Source of the DNA: Planctomycetota bacterium
Lineage (GTDB): Bacteria > Planctomycetota > UBA1135 > GCA-002686595
Assembly (NCBI GenBank): GCA_016709875.1
Contig: JADJLZ010000011.1
Span: 62,001 to 126,000 of the forward strand
Length of the DNA stretch: 64,000 nucleotides
Direction of reading: 5' to 3'
The notes below the pieces were generated by a model. The model was not told the DNA's origin. It saw only the letters and a program-made list of their open reading frames with translations, and made no database searches. The stretch's first letter is position 1. The number at the start of each line of letters is the position of its first letter. Below, piece by piece: positions 1 through 7,747 of this stretch. Made by a program: the position numbers and the translations under genes.

Positions 1-1
1 C

Positions 2-301
2 TGGGTTTCGCCGCTCGAGATCGAGAACGTGCTGCTCGACCACGCTAGCGTCGCCGAGGTCTGCGTTCTGGGCCAGGAGGACGAGGAACAGCTCGTGAAG
101 CCCTTCGCCTTCGTTGTGCTGCGCGAGGGCTTCGCCGGCTCCGACGAGCTCGCCGCAGAGCTCAAGGCGCACGTCAAATCGCGCCTCGCGCCCTACAAAT
201 ACCCGCGCTGGTTCGAATGGCGCGCCACGCTCCCGAAAAACGACCGCGGCAAGGTCGCGCGCAAGGAATTGAAGCAAGAGCTCGAAGCGCGCAAGCGTTG
301 A
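2..301 (+). CDS. Acyl-CoA ligase, C-terminal fragment (benzoate-CoA-ligase-like)
   Basis: This is the last 99 codons of an AMP-forming acyl-CoA/aryl-CoA synthetase whose 5' part lies outside the window. The frame is open from base 2 and reads W-V-S-P-L-E-I-E-N, the hinge segment that opens the mobile C-terminal domain of the ANL superfamily (normally S-x-x-E-I-E). Near the end, L-A-P-Y-K-Y-P-R-W followed by L-P-K-N-D-R-G-K holds the conserved catalytic lysine of the adenylation reaction. The YKYPRW form is most like benzoate/2-aminobenzoate-CoA ligases, so an aromatic or medium-chain acid is a reasonable substrate, but this cannot be settled from the C-terminus. The TGA stop at 299-301 is followed 66 bp later by a palindromic repeat that could end transcription. 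Confidence 0.85.
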   Translation, partial: WVSPLEIENVLLDHASVAEVCVLGQEDEEQLVKPFAFVVLREGFAGSDELAAELKAHVKSRLAPYKYPRWFEWRATLPKNDRGKVARKELKQELEARKR

Positions 302-367
302 AAGATGGACTTCGCAGCCCGCCACGGTTCTCCATCCTTCGCCACCGCGCTGCTTCTCCTGCCGACC

Positions 368-398
368 GTCAAAAAACCAGCCCGCCTGGTTTTTTCAC
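368..398 (+). repeat. REP-like palindrome, copy 1 (CCCGC loop orientation)
   Basis: 31-bp palindrome GTC-A6-CCAG / CCCGC / CTGG-T6-CAC. It has 12 paired positions with one mismatch in the outer triplet. It lies between the acyl-CoA ligase stop and the lipoprotein start. The A-tract, GC-capped stem and T-tract also fit a bidirectional intrinsic terminator. Confidence 0.85.
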
Positions 399-459
399 AC
401 CCTGTTCCTGGCGACAGCTCGGGTTGGTACATACAGAGCGCCGAAACCGGCACACATCC

Positions 460-1092
460 ATGACCCTGGGATCCCCGTCTCCTGCGCTCGTACTCGGTTC
501 GATCTTGGTGCTCTTGACGAGCTCCTGCTCGAAGGAGGAGGAGACGCCGCCGAAACCGGCCGCGGTACAGCGCTCGACCGAGATCACCTCGGAGATGAAA
601 GCCGGCGCCGCGCTCGATCTGGTCTTCTCGATCGACCAGCAGGACCTCACTGCCGACGGCACACGCGTGATCAACGTCAGCGGGACGCACAAGGGCACCG
701 CCGTCGGCTTGATCGTCGCGCTCGGGCCCAAGTGGGACGCTGTCGCGCCCGAGACGAAGACAAAGTTCGTCTTCCACACGGGCACGCTCGAGTACCGCAC
801 GACCGGCGAGCCGAGCACGGCGCTCCTCGCGGCGCTCGAAGAGCTCTCCGGCACCGGCCTGAAGCCGGGCGCGATGAACACGAGCACGAAGTTCGCGGCC
901 ACGTCGCTGCAGGGCGATCCGACGGACCTCGCCAAGGGCGAGGTGCGTCTCAAGGTCGAGTACGAGGCCGCGCGACCCGAGGATGCGGTCGAGTTCTACA
1001 CCGACATCGACATCCCCAAGCACCTCTTCCACATCCGGGAGAAGAACGCGCAGCAACGCGCAGCGCTGGTGCGGTCGCTGGCCAAGAACTGA
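460..1092 (+). CDS. Uncharacterised lipoprotein
   Basis: A 210-residue protein of unknown function. It starts with a hydrophobic signal peptide (L-V-L-G-S-I-L-V-L-L) ending in a T-S-S-C lipobox at about residue 23, followed by an acidic K-E-E-E stretch, so it is predicted to be lipid-anchored on the outer face of a membrane. The mature part shows no motif I recognise. It contains alternating hydrophobic segments suggestive of a beta-rich fold and an amphipathic C-terminal helix with several Arg/Gln. The ATG at 460 is chosen because it places the signal peptide at the N-terminus. Earlier starts in the same frame would run through the upstream ligase gene and the repeat. The coding end lies 7 bp from the converging acetyltransferase gene. 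Confidence 0.75.
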   Translation: MTLGSPSPALVLGSILVLLTSSCSKEEETPPKPAAVQRSTEITSEMKAGAALDLVFSIDQQDLTADGTRVINVSGTHKGTAVGLIVALGPKWDAVAPETKTKFVFHTGTLEYRTTGEPSTALLAALEELSGTGLKPGAMNTSTKFAATSLQGDPTDLAKGEVRLKVEYEAARPEDAVEFYTDIDIPKHLFHIREKNAQQRAALVRSLAKN

Positions 1093-1099
1093 GCGCCGC

Positions 1100-1618
1100 T
1101 CAGGGCCGCAGCTTCGCGTAGAGCATCGAGTTGACGAGCGCGCCGTCCTTCCAGATGCTCTGGCGCAAGACGCCCTCGCACTCGAAGCCGGCCTTCTCGA
1201 GCACGCGCATCGAAGCCCGGTTCCACTCGAACACGGCTGCGTGCAGGCGCGCGAGCTCGGGGATCGTGTCGAAGGCGTAGGCGCTGATGCCGCGGACGGC
1301 CTGCGTCGCGATGCCGCGGCCCCAGAAAGGTTCCGCGACAAAGTAGCCGATCTCGGCCGAGCGCGCGTGCACGTCGGACTCCTGCACGATCGCGATCGAG
1401 CCGGCGAGCTCGCCCTCGTGGTCGATCGCGAAGAAGCGCACGGGTTCGACGCCGACGTGCTTGGCGATCCAGGCAACCGCGTCGAGCTCGTCGTAGGGGT
1501 GCGGGAACGCGTCGCGCAGGTTGCGCCAGATCTTGCGGTTGTTCGCGTGGTGCGCGAGCGCCTGCTCGTCGGAGAGGCGCCAGGGCCGCAGCGTGCACAG
1601 GCCGAGCCGAATCTCCAT
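1100..1618 (-). CDS. GNAT-family N-acetyltransferase (RimJ/RimL type)
   Basis: A 172-residue acetyltransferase predicted to transfer the acetyl group of acetyl-CoA to an amine, possibly a protein N-terminus as in RimJ/RimL. The N-terminal L-R-P-W-R-L-S-D segment and the motif A segment G-Y-F-V-A-E-P-F-W-G-R-G-I-A-T (about residues 90-105, with the W-G-R-G-x-A pyrophosphate-binding loop) identify the family. The later N-x-A-S-M-R-V-L-E-K-A-G-F motif is also standard for this subgroup. The substrate is unknown. The start at 1618 has no ribosome-binding site. A TAGGAT hexamer ends 9 nt upstream, suggesting a leaderless transcript divergent from the creatininase gene. Confidence 0.88.
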   Translation of the reverse strand: MEIRLGLCTLRPWRLSDEQALAHHANNRKIWRNLRDAFPHPYDELDAVAWIAKHVGVEPVRFFAIDHEGELAGSIAIVQESDVHARSAEIGYFVAEPFWGRGIATQAVRGISAYAFDTIPELARLHAAVFEWNRASMRVLEKAGFECEGVLRQSIWKDGALVNSMLYAKLRP

Positions 1619-1627
1619 GGGGCAGGC

Positions 1628-1633
1628 ATCCTA
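1628..1633 (-). promoter_or_regulatory. Putative -10 element (TAGGAT) of the GNAT gene
   Basis: On the minus strand TAGGAT lies 9 nt before the ATG at 1618, a spacing that would start transcription at or near the start codon. No convincing -35 is seen. Confidence 0.4.
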
Positions 1634-1651
1634 GCGCCCCGACGCAGGCGC

Positions 1652-1657
1652 TACGAT
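1652..1657 (+). promoter_or_regulatory. Putative -10 element (TACGAT) of the creatininase-family gene
   Basis: TACGAT lies 8 nt before the ATG at 1666 and fits the TA-N3-T pattern seen before several genes in this window. No clear -35 is visible. Confidence 0.4.
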
Positions 1658-1665
1658 GGAGGCCG

Positions 1666-2439
1666 ATGACCGACCTCGCCAAGCTCACTTCGCCGCAGGC
1701 GCGCGCCTTCTTCCACGCGCGGACGATCGCGATCCTGCCCTGCGGCGCGACCGAACCGCACGGGCCGCACCTGCCGCTGGACACCGACGTCACGATCGCG
1801 GTCGCGCAGGCGCGGCGCGCGGCCGAGAAGCTCGAGGCGCTCGGGGCGCAGGCGTTGGTGCTGCCGCCGATCGCCTACGGGATCACCAACTGGACGCAGG
1901 GCTTCGCCGGGAGGATCTCGATCCGCACGGGGACGCTCTTCGCACTCATCGAGGACCTGCTCTCGGCGCTCGAGTTCGAGGGCATCCGCCAGCTCGTCGT
2001 CGTCAACGCGCATCTCGAGCCCGACAACGTGCGCACGCTGCGCAACGCGCTGCTCGATCGCGGTGAGCGCAGGCAGGACTACGTGCACGCGGTCTTCGCC
2101 GACAACACGCGGCGCAAGTTCGCCGAGAAGCTGGGCGAGGAATTCCAGAGCGGTGACTGCCACGCCGGTAGCTACGAGACGAGCCTCGTGCTCGCGGCGG
2201 AGCCCGAGTCGGTGCGGGATTTCCACGCTCTGCCGAAGGTGCGCATCGACCTGATCGAAAAAGCCAAGGCCGGCGTTGAGAGCTTCCGCGAGGCAGGCGC
2301 GAAGGACGCCTACTGCGGCGACCCGGCGGCGGCGAGCGCGGAAGAGGGCCGCGCGCTGTATGAGACGCTCGCCGACGAGGTCGTCACGCTCGCGCGCGCG
2401 AGCTGGCCGGAGTTGTTCGAGGGGCGCGGGACCGCATAG
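1666..2439 (+). CDS. Creatininase-family amidohydrolase
   Basis: A 257-residue member of the creatininase superfamily, metal-dependent hydrolases of cyclic or linear amides. The metal site motif G-A-T-E-P-H-G-P-H-L-P-L-D-T-D occupies residues 27-41, supplying the Glu, His and Asp ligands. A second part follows at V-V-N-A-H-L-E-P-D-N (the family usually has N-G-H-G-G-N), and H-A-G-x-Y-E-T-S gives the later His/Glu. The altered N-A-H-L-E loop suggests a substrate other than creatinine. Family members also act on formamidopyrimidines and in mycofactocin maturation (MftE), but no mycofactocin genes are nearby, so the function is left open. It is probably transcribed separately from, but just upstream of, the thioesterase-metF pair. 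Confidence 0.85.
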   Translation: MTDLAKLTSPQARAFFHARTIAILPCGATEPHGPHLPLDTDVTIAVAQARRAAEKLEALGAQALVLPPIAYGITNWTQGFAGRISIRTGTLFALIEDLLSALEFEGIRQLVVVNAHLEPDNVRTLRNALLDRGERRQDYVHAVFADNTRRKFAEKLGEEFQSGDCHAGSYETSLVLAAEPESVRDFHALPKVRIDLIEKAKAGVESFREAGAKDAYCGDPAAASAEEGRALYETLADEVVTLARASWPELFEGRGTA

Positions 2440-2442
2440 ACT
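2437..2442 (+). promoter_or_regulatory. Putative -10 element (TAGACT) of the thioesterase gene
   Basis: TAGACT overlaps the TAG stop of the creatininase gene and lies 10 nt before the ATG at 2453. No Shine-Dalgarno sequence separates them. Confidence 0.35.
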
Positions 2443-2452
2443 CGGTCTTTCG

Positions 2453-2869
2453 ATGGCAGCCTTCACGACCACCGTCCAAGTCCGCTTCGGCCACGTCGAC
2501 CCCGCCGGGATCGTCTATTTCCCGCGCATCTACGACTACATCCACGAGGTCTTCGAGGAAGTCTGGGAGCGGCACGTGGACGAGCGCTACTACAAGATCC
2601 TGAGCGTCGACCGCGTGGGCTTCCCGCTCGTGCACTCCGAGGTCGACTTCAAGAGCCCGCTGCGCTTCGGCGACCGCGCGCAGGTGGACGTTACCTGCTT
2701 CAAGCTCGGGCGCAGCTCGCTCGGCCTGCGCTACCGCTTCAGCGTCGACGGGCGCGAGTGCGTCGACGCGCGCATGGTCACCGCCTGCGTCGACCTCGCC
2801 ACGTCAAAGAGCTTCGCCATGCCCGAGCGCTACCGCACGGCCTTCGAGAAGATCATGGAGGCCGCGTGA
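2453..2869 (+). CDS. Acyl-CoA thioesterase, 4HBT/YbgC-like hotdog protein
   Basis: A 138-residue single hotdog-fold thioesterase. The N-terminal motif V-R-F-G-H-V-D-P-A-G-I-V-Y-F-P contains the catalytic Asp of the 4-hydroxybenzoyl-CoA thioesterase family (D-x-x-G-x-x-x-x). It is predicted to hydrolyse an acyl- or aroyl-CoA thioester in the cytoplasm. An acyl-CoA ligase lies at the left edge of the window and FadE at the right, but neither is close enough to fix the substrate. The ATG at 2453 is chosen because the conserved motif begins a few residues later. The TGA stop overlaps the GTG start of metF, so the two are probably translationally coupled. Confidence 0.88.
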   Translation: MAAFTTTVQVRFGHVDPAGIVYFPRIYDYIHEVFEEVWERHVDERYYKILSVDRVGFPLVHSEVDFKSPLRFGDRAQVDVTCFKLGRSSLGLRYRFSVDGRECVDARMVTACVDLATSKSFAMPERYRTAFEKIMEAA

Positions 2870-3735
2870 GGATCCGCGACGTCATCAACCGCGGCTGGCC
2901 GGTGTTCAGCTTCGAGTTCTTCCCGCCCAAGACCGACGAGGGTGCCAAGGGTCTGATGCACGCGGTGGCGGACCTCAACGAGGTCTGGAAGCCCGACTTC
3001 GTCTCGGTCACCTACGGCGCCGGCGGCGGTACGCGCGAGCGCACGATCGAGGTCGTCACGCGCCTGCAGGGCGAGCTCGGGATCCGCACGATGGCGCACC
3101 TCACCTGCGTCGGCTCGACGCGCGAGGAGCTGCGCGGCATCGTCGACCGGCTGGTCGACAGCGGGATCAAGAACGTCCTCGCGCTGCGCGGCGATGCGCC
3201 GGCCGAGCAGGCGGGCTTCAAGCCCGTCGTGGGCGGTTTCGGGCACGCGACCGAGCTGATCGGCTTCCTCGCGGACGACGGGCGCGTCGACATCGGCGGC
3301 GCCTGCTACCCGGAGAAGCACGTCGAGTCCGGTTCGCTCGAGGAGGACGTGCGCTGGGCGCGCGTGAAGGTCGAGAAGGGCGCCTCGTTCCTGATCACGC
3401 AGCTGTTCTTCGACAACAAGCACTACTTCGACTTCGTCGCGAAGCTGCGCGCGGAGGGCATCCGCGTGCCCGTTCTGCCCGGCATCATGCCGATCACCAA
3501 CGTGGTGCAGGTCGAACGCTTCACGAAGATGTGCGGTGCGACGATCCCGCCCGAGCTCGCCTCGCGCCTGGCGCGCGTGAAGGACGATCCGGCGCTGGTG
3601 ATGGCGACCGGCATCGAACACGCGATCCGCCAGTGCCGCAACCTGCTCGAGCGCGGCGCACCGGGCTTGCACTTCTACACGCTCAACAAGAGCTACGCGA
3701 CGCGCTGCATCCTCGCGGCCGTGCGCAAGGACTGA
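2866..3735 (+). CDS. metF: Methylenetetrahydrofolate reductase
   Basis: A 289-residue FAD enzyme that reduces 5,10-methylenetetrahydrofolate to 5-methyltetrahydrofolate, feeding methionine synthesis. Diagnostic features are the first strand F-S-F-E-F-F-P-P-K-T with the active-site Glu, the V-T-Y-G-A-G-G loop, the flavin segment L-R-G-D-A-P and the substrate-side Q-L-F-F-D. The length matches bacterial MetF (about 290). The GTG at 2866 overlaps the thioesterase TGA and puts V-R-I-R-D-V-I-N before the first conserved strand, so it is a better start than the in-frame codons inside the thioesterase gene. No SAM or other riboswitch is visible, and none would be expected at a coupled internal start. 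Confidence 0.95.
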   Translation: MRIRDVINRGWPVFSFEFFPPKTDEGAKGLMHAVADLNEVWKPDFVSVTYGAGGGTRERTIEVVTRLQGELGIRTMAHLTCVGSTREELRGIVDRLVDSGIKNVLALRGDAPAEQAGFKPVVGGFGHATELIGFLADDGRVDIGGACYPEKHVESGSLEEDVRWARVKVEKGASFLITQLFFDNKHYFDFVAKLRAEGIRVPVLPGIMPITNVVQVERFTKMCGATIPPELASRLARVKDDPALVMATGIEHAIRQCRNLLERGAPGLHFYTLNKSYATRCILAAVRKD

Positions 3736-3740
3736 TCGCG

Positions 3741-4052
3741 GTGGCGAGCAAGCTGCGCTGGGTGCTGCGCATCGCGGGTTGGCTGCTCGTCGCGGCGAGC
3801 CTCGCGCCGAGTTGGTCGAGCGAGGACCTGGGTCCGGGTACGAAGACGCGGCTGACGCTCGGGCTGCCCTCCGCGCCGCTCTACGTGCGCGAGACGACGG
3901 TGATCCACGCCGGCGTGGCCAACGTGCAGGAAGCGCAGGAGGTGGAGCGAAGCTCGCACTTCGAGATCGGCTCCTGGTCGATGCTGCTCCTGCTCGCGGG
4001 TGCCGTCGTGGTCAGCGCCTCCAACCGGCGGCCCGCTCCCGCGAGGCGCTAG
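3741..4052 (+). CDS. Small membrane protein of unknown function
   Basis: A 103-residue protein with two predicted membrane segments, one near the N-terminus (about residues 6-24, W-L-L-V-A-A-S-L-A) and one near the C-terminus (about residues 78-95, M-L-L-L-L-A-G-A-V-V-V). They are separated by about 50 polar residues, probably extracytoplasmic. I do not recognise a family. The GTG start at 3741 lies 5 bp after metF, so it is likely the third gene of the thioesterase-metF operon. It overlaps the converging D-aminoacylase gene by 4 bp at its end. Confidence 0.55.
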   Translation: MASKLRWVLRIAGWLLVAASLAPSWSSEDLGPGTKTRLTLGLPSAPLYVRETTVIHAGVANVQEAQEVERSSHFEIGSWSMLLLLAGAVVVSASNRRPAPARR

Positions 4053-5656
4053 CGCAGCGCGCGCCCCGGCCGAGCGCCGGTGGCGCGGCCTTCGGCGATC
4101 ACCGCGACGCCGTTCACGAGCACGTGCGAGAAGCCGCTCGCGAGCCGTTGCGGATCGTCAAAGCTCGACTCGTCGCGCACGCGCGCCGCGTCGAAGACCA
4201 CGAGATCGGCCTTGAAACCTCGGGCGATGCGCCCGCGGTCGGGAAGGCGCAGCTGTGCTGCCGGCATCCCGCTCATCTTGTGGATCGCAACGGGCAGCTC
4301 GAGCACGTGCTCTTCGCGCACGTACTTCTGCAGCACGCGCGCGAACGTGCCGTAGCTGCGCGGGTGCGGCTTCTTCAAGAGCGCCGCGCCGCGCGGGGCC
4401 ATCGCATAGCCGTCGGAGCCGACCATCACGAGCGTGTGCCTGAGCACGCGTACGACGTTCTCCTCGCTCATCGCGTGGCCGACGAAGCCGACCTCGGTCT
4501 TGCCTTCCTCGAGCAGCTGCAGCAGCGCTTCGCCGGGATCGACCCCGCGTGCCTTTGCGATCGCGGCGAGGTCCTTGCCGACCACGTCCTTCTTCTCGCA
4601 GCCCGTGGAGGAGATCACGATCAGCTCGTAACCGCCCGGATCGCTCTCGATGCGCGGGCCGAGCTCGGCACGGATGCGCTCGCGCTGCGCACGATCGGAG
4701 AAACGCGCCAGCATGGCGTCGGCGCCGCCCTCGCGCGTGGCGTCCGAGAGAAAGATCGTGAGCCCCGTCGAGTACGCGGTGTACGGATACACGTCCGCGA
4801 GCACGTCGAGTCCCGCCGCGCGCGCCCGCTCGATCTTCTCGATCGCCAGGCCTTGCTTGGGCCAGTTGGGCTTGCCCGCCGCCTTCAAGTGGCTGACCTG
4901 CACGCGCGCGCCGCCCTCGCGGCCGATGCGCAGCGCTTCGTCGATCGACTCGAGCAGCCCCGCCTCCTCGTTGCGGATGTGCGAGGCGTAGAGCTTGCCG
5001 CGCCGTCCGAGCACCCTCGCCAGCGCGATGAGCTCCTCGGTGCTCGTGTAGCGGCCCGGCGTGTACTCGAGGCCGCTCGAGAGACCAAGCGCGCCCTGCT
5101 CGAGTCCCGTTTCGAGCAGTTGCACGACGCGCGCGAGCTCCGCCGGCGTCAGCGCACGGTTCTCGAGGCCCGCGACCGCGCGGCGCAGCGTGCCCTGACC
5201 GAGGAGCAGCACCTGGTTGGTCGCGATCTGGTGCTGCTCGAGCGCGCGGAAGTAGGCCGCGACGTCGCTCCAGCGCTCGCTGGGAGCGGCCGAGCCGCCG
5301 CAGTTGCCCGTGACCTCGGTCGTGACGCCCTGGAAGACGCGGCTCTCGTCGTCGGGGTACTCGAGGATGTCGCCGTCGGAGTGTGTGTGGATGTCGATGA
5401 AGCCCGGCGCGACGCACATCCCGCGCGCGTCGATCACGCTGCGCGCCTGCTCAGGATCGATCGTGCCGAGCGCCGCGATCGTGTCGCCCCGAATGCCGAG
5501 GTCGAGCGTGTGCCCCGGACTGCGCGTACCATCGAAGACGAGGCCGCCGCGGATCACGCAGTCGAAGCTCGGCACGCTCTTGGTGCGCGGCAGCGCGCAG
5601 GCCGCGGCGCCCGCTCCGGCGAGCACGAGGAACGAACGTCGGTCGAGTGTGCTCAT
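4049..5656 (-). CDS. N-acyl-D-amino-acid deacylase, Tat-exported
   Basis: A 535-residue amidohydrolase-superfamily enzyme predicted to remove the acyl group from N-acyl-D-amino acids. Motifs in order: a twin-arginine signal L-D-R-R-S-F-L-V-L with an A-A-C-A-L hydrophobic tail (residues 4-21), the metal ligands G-F-I-D-I-H-T-H-S-D, the Cys-bearing loop V-T-T-E-V-T-G-N-C-G-G-S-A-A-P, S-H-I-R-N-E, V-Q-V-S-H-L-K-A-A-G, and the catalytic Asp in M-V-G-S-D-G-Y. All match D-aminoacylases. The Tat signal and possible lipobox Cys imply a periplasmic or membrane-anchored location. The ATG overlaps the stop of the epimerase gene (ATGA), so it is the third, translationally coupled gene of the operon. Confidence 0.92.
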   Translation of the reverse strand: MSTLDRRSFLVLAGAGAAACALPRTKSVPSFDCVIRGGLVFDGTRSPGHTLDLGIRGDTIAALGTIDPEQARSVIDARGMCVAPGFIDIHTHSDGDILEYPDDESRVFQGVTTEVTGNCGGSAAPSERWSDVAAYFRALEQHQIATNQVLLLGQGTLRRAVAGLENRALTPAELARVVQLLETGLEQGALGLSSGLEYTPGRYTSTEELIALARVLGRRGKLYASHIRNEEAGLLESIDEALRIGREGGARVQVSHLKAAGKPNWPKQGLAIEKIERARAAGLDVLADVYPYTAYSTGLTIFLSDATREGGADAMLARFSDRAQRERIRAELGPRIESDPGGYELIVISSTGCEKKDVVGKDLAAIAKARGVDPGEALLQLLEEGKTEVGFVGHAMSEENVVRVLRHTLVMVGSDGYAMAPRGAALLKKPHPRSYGTFARVLQKYVREEHVLELPVAIHKMSGMPAAQLRLPDRGRIARGFKADLVVFDAARVRDESSFDDPQRLASGFSHVLVNGVAVIAEGRATGARPGRALR

Positions 5657-6660
5657 CGCGCGGGCTCCAGTTCGACGCCCAGGCCAGGCGCGTCGGTGAG
5701 CCGCAGCACGCCCTCCTGGATGGTGAATCCGCCGCGCGCCGGATCGCGCGCGAGGTCGAGGTGGCCGTCCAGATCGAGGTACCTCGTCGCGCGGCAGGCG
5801 AAGGCGGCGTGCAACGCGGCGGCGATGCCGATGCGGCTCTCGTCGGAGCAGCCCCACATCAAAGCCTGGCCGTGCTCGTCCGCGACGCGCGCGATCTCGA
5901 GCGCGGGCGTGACCCCGCCGCACTTCATCAGCTTGATGTTGAAGATGCCGCAGCGCGACGCGTTGCGCCGCGCCTCCGCGGGACCGAGCACACTCTCGAG
6001 CGCGAGACGCGCGCGCTCCCGCGCAGAGAGCGAATCGAGCTCCCCGTCGTGGGCGGGAGGCAGCGGCTGTTCGACGAACTCGATCTCCAGCTGCTCGACC
6101 AGCGCGAAGAGGCGCGCGAGGTCCCCTGCGCGGTAGCCCTGGTTGGCGTCGATGCGCATGCGCAGGCGTGTTCCGAAGCGCTCGTGCAGCTTGCGCAGGC
6201 GCTCGAAGTCCTGCTCGAGGTCGAGCCCGATCTTGACCTTCAGGATCCGGAAACCGCGGCCTTCGTACTCCTCGGCCTCGGCCAGCACCTCCGCCAGGCT
6301 GTCCTTGATCCCGATCGTGATCGAGGTCGGCAGTTCGCGGTGCACGCGGCCGAGGTGTTCGACGAGCGGCTTGCCGGCGCTGCGCGCACGCAGATCGTGC
6401 AGCGCCATGTCGACCGCGGCGCGCGCGGCCGGGCAGCTCGCGGGAATCGCCTCCGGTCCCGCGGCGAGCGCCGCGCGGCAAGCCTCGAAGCTCTCGCCCG
6501 TGACCTCCAGGATCGGCGAGGCGCAGCCCAGACCTTCGTGCTTGCCCGCGCGGAGGCGCACGAAGTCGAGTTCGACCGCCTCGACACGCTCGTAGGCGAC
6601 CGTGTAGGGCCGCGTCAGCGGCACCTTCTCGGTCCAGGTCTCGTACGAGTCGAGCTTCAT
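5653..6660 (-). CDS. Enolase-superfamily epimerase (dipeptide / N-acyl-glutamate epimerase type)
   Basis: A 335-residue member of the muconate-lactonizing branch of the enolase superfamily, most like L-Ala-D/L-Glu epimerases and the N-acetyl-D-glutamate racemase DgcA. The catalytic K-x-K is seen in R-I-L-K-V-K-I-G. Metal ligands are in M-R-I-D-A-N-Q-G-Y and E-F-V-E-Q-P-L, and the second catalytic Lys is in N-I-K-L-M-K-C-G-G. The segment that normally reads A-D-E-S and gives the third metal ligand appears here as A-L-E-S, followed by V-L-G-P-A-E, which needs an alignment to confirm. The last loop W-G-C-S-D-E-S-R-I-G-I is typical. The ATG overlaps the upstream DUF1611 stop and its own stop overlaps the deacylase ATG. 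Confidence 0.88.
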   Translation of the reverse strand: MKLDSYETWTEKVPLTRPYTVAYERVEAVELDFVRLRAGKHEGLGCASPILEVTGESFEACRAALAAGPEAIPASCPAARAAVDMALHDLRARSAGKPLVEHLGRVHRELPTSITIGIKDSLAEVLAEAEEYEGRGFRILKVKIGLDLEQDFERLRKLHERFGTRLRMRIDANQGYRAGDLARLFALVEQLEIEFVEQPLPPAHDGELDSLSARERARLALESVLGPAEARRNASRCGIFNIKLMKCGGVTPALEIARVADEHGQALMWGCSDESRIGIAAALHAAFACRATRYLDLDGHLDLARDPARGGFTIQEGVLRLTDAPGLGVELEPAR

Positions 6661-7712
6661 CGCGTCTTCAGCTGCAGCCTTTCGACGACGCGGCCGACGC
6701 CGTCCACGAGCGGCAGCACGACGGGGAGCGCGAGGCGCGCCTCGAGCGCGTGCGCCGTCTCGCGCGCCGCGGCGGGGGAGAGGTTCTCGGAGTTGAGCGC
6801 CACGCCGAGCACCTCGGCCTGGTAGTGGCGCAGGAGCGCGATCTCGTCCTCGAGCGGCGGGATCTCGCAGCGCAGCTCCTCCGTGCCGTCGTAGAAGCGC
6901 CGCGCCGGCGCGTGCTGCAGCACGGCGTAGCGCGCACCGGCCGAGAGCAGGAGCTCCGCGCCGCAGGGACCCGAGGGATTGCGCAGCGCCGACTGGCCCT
7001 CGAGGAACACGACCTGCGGGTTCTCCTCGCGCACGCACTCGAGCAGCGCGCGCTCGAGCTCGCCCGAGACGAAATCGTTGGGCGTGGAATCGAGCACGAA
7101 GCCGTGCTGCGTGCCCTGCAGCCAGCCCGTCTGGCCTGTGTAGACCATCTCGGCGCGTAGACCGCGCGCGCGGCACTCGGCGACGAGCAGCTGCGTCGTC
7201 GTGCGTTTGCCGAGCGCGCAGTCGGTGCCGAGCACCGCCACGCGCGGGAGCTCGAGCTTCAGTGCCGCGCCGGTCCAGAAGGCGAGCTCGCGCACCGGGC
7301 GCGGCTTGCGCACGTCGACGATGCGTGCTCCGTGGCGCGCCGCGAGCTCCACGAGACGCGCATCGTCGCTGGCGAGTTCGTGCAGGCCGTTCGCGATCGA
7401 GAGACCCGCCTGCGCCGCCGCGTGCAGCGATGCCCGCAGCTCGGCCGGCAATCTTCCGCCGTGCGTTGCAACGCCGACGACGCACCAGCGCGGGGGTTCG
7501 GGCAGCAGTTGGAGCGCTTGTGCCAGCGAGGAGAAGACGGGGATGAAGCGCTTGCGCCCATCGAGCAACTCGCCCGCGTCCGCGCCCGCGCAGGACGAGT
7601 CGACGACGCCCGCGATCCTCCAGCGCGCGGGACCGCGCACGAGGCCATGCGCGGTCTTGGCCTCCCCGGAGCGGAAATGGCCCTCGGCCAGGACGATCGC
7701 ACTCTCGAGCAT
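6657..7712 (-). CDS. DUF1611 P-loop protein, DgcN-like
   Basis: A 351-residue protein of the DUF1611 family. The N-terminal part resembles a Rossmann-like domain and the C-terminal part begins with a P-loop-like G-T-D-C-A-L-G-K-R-T-T at about residue 160. A characterised branch of this family (DgcN) acetylates D-glutamate, and its product is epimerised by the neighbouring enolase-superfamily enzyme DgcA. The same gene pair is found here, so that role is the leading inference. The start at 7712 (M-L-E-S-A-I-V-L-A-E-G) matches the usual family N-terminus and lies 7 nt after a good -10 box. An in-frame ATG 18 nt upstream would add six residues and remove the promoter fit. It is the first gene of the operon. 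Confidence 0.82.
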   Translation of the reverse strand: MLESAIVLAEGHFRSGEAKTAHGLVRGPARWRIAGVVDSSCAGADAGELLDGRKRFIPVFSSLAQALQLLPEPPRWCVVGVATHGGRLPAELRASLHAAAQAGLSIANGLHELASDDARLVELAARHGARIVDVRKPRPVRELAFWTGAALKLELPRVAVLGTDCALGKRTTTQLLVAECRARGLRAEMVYTGQTGWLQGTQHGFVLDSTPNDFVSGELERALLECVREENPQVVFLEGQSALRNPSGPCGAELLLSAGARYAVLQHAPARRFYDGTEELRCEIPPLEDEIALLRHYQAEVLGVALNSENLSPAAARETAHALEARLALPVVLPLVDGVGRVVERLQLKTR

Positions 7713-7719
7713 GGCGCGG

Positions 7720-7747
7720 AGCCTAACCATCCACGGCAACTCGTCAA
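7720..7747 (-). promoter_or_regulatory. Promoter of the DUF1611-epimerase-deacylase operon
   Basis: On the minus strand TTGACG (7742-7747), a 16-nt spacer and TAGGCT (7720-7725) lie 7 nt before the ATG at 7712. This is the best sigma70-type match in the window and would give an essentially leaderless mRNA. Confidence 0.6.

Noticed and set aside
217..459. An N-terminal extension of the lipoprotein gene at 460 running back through the repeat
   Set aside because: It would overlap the acyl-CoA ligase gene, pass through the REP element and bury the signal peptide.
2866..2900. A SAM-type riboswitch controlling metF
   Set aside because: metF starts inside the stop codon of the preceding gene and so has no leader of its own.
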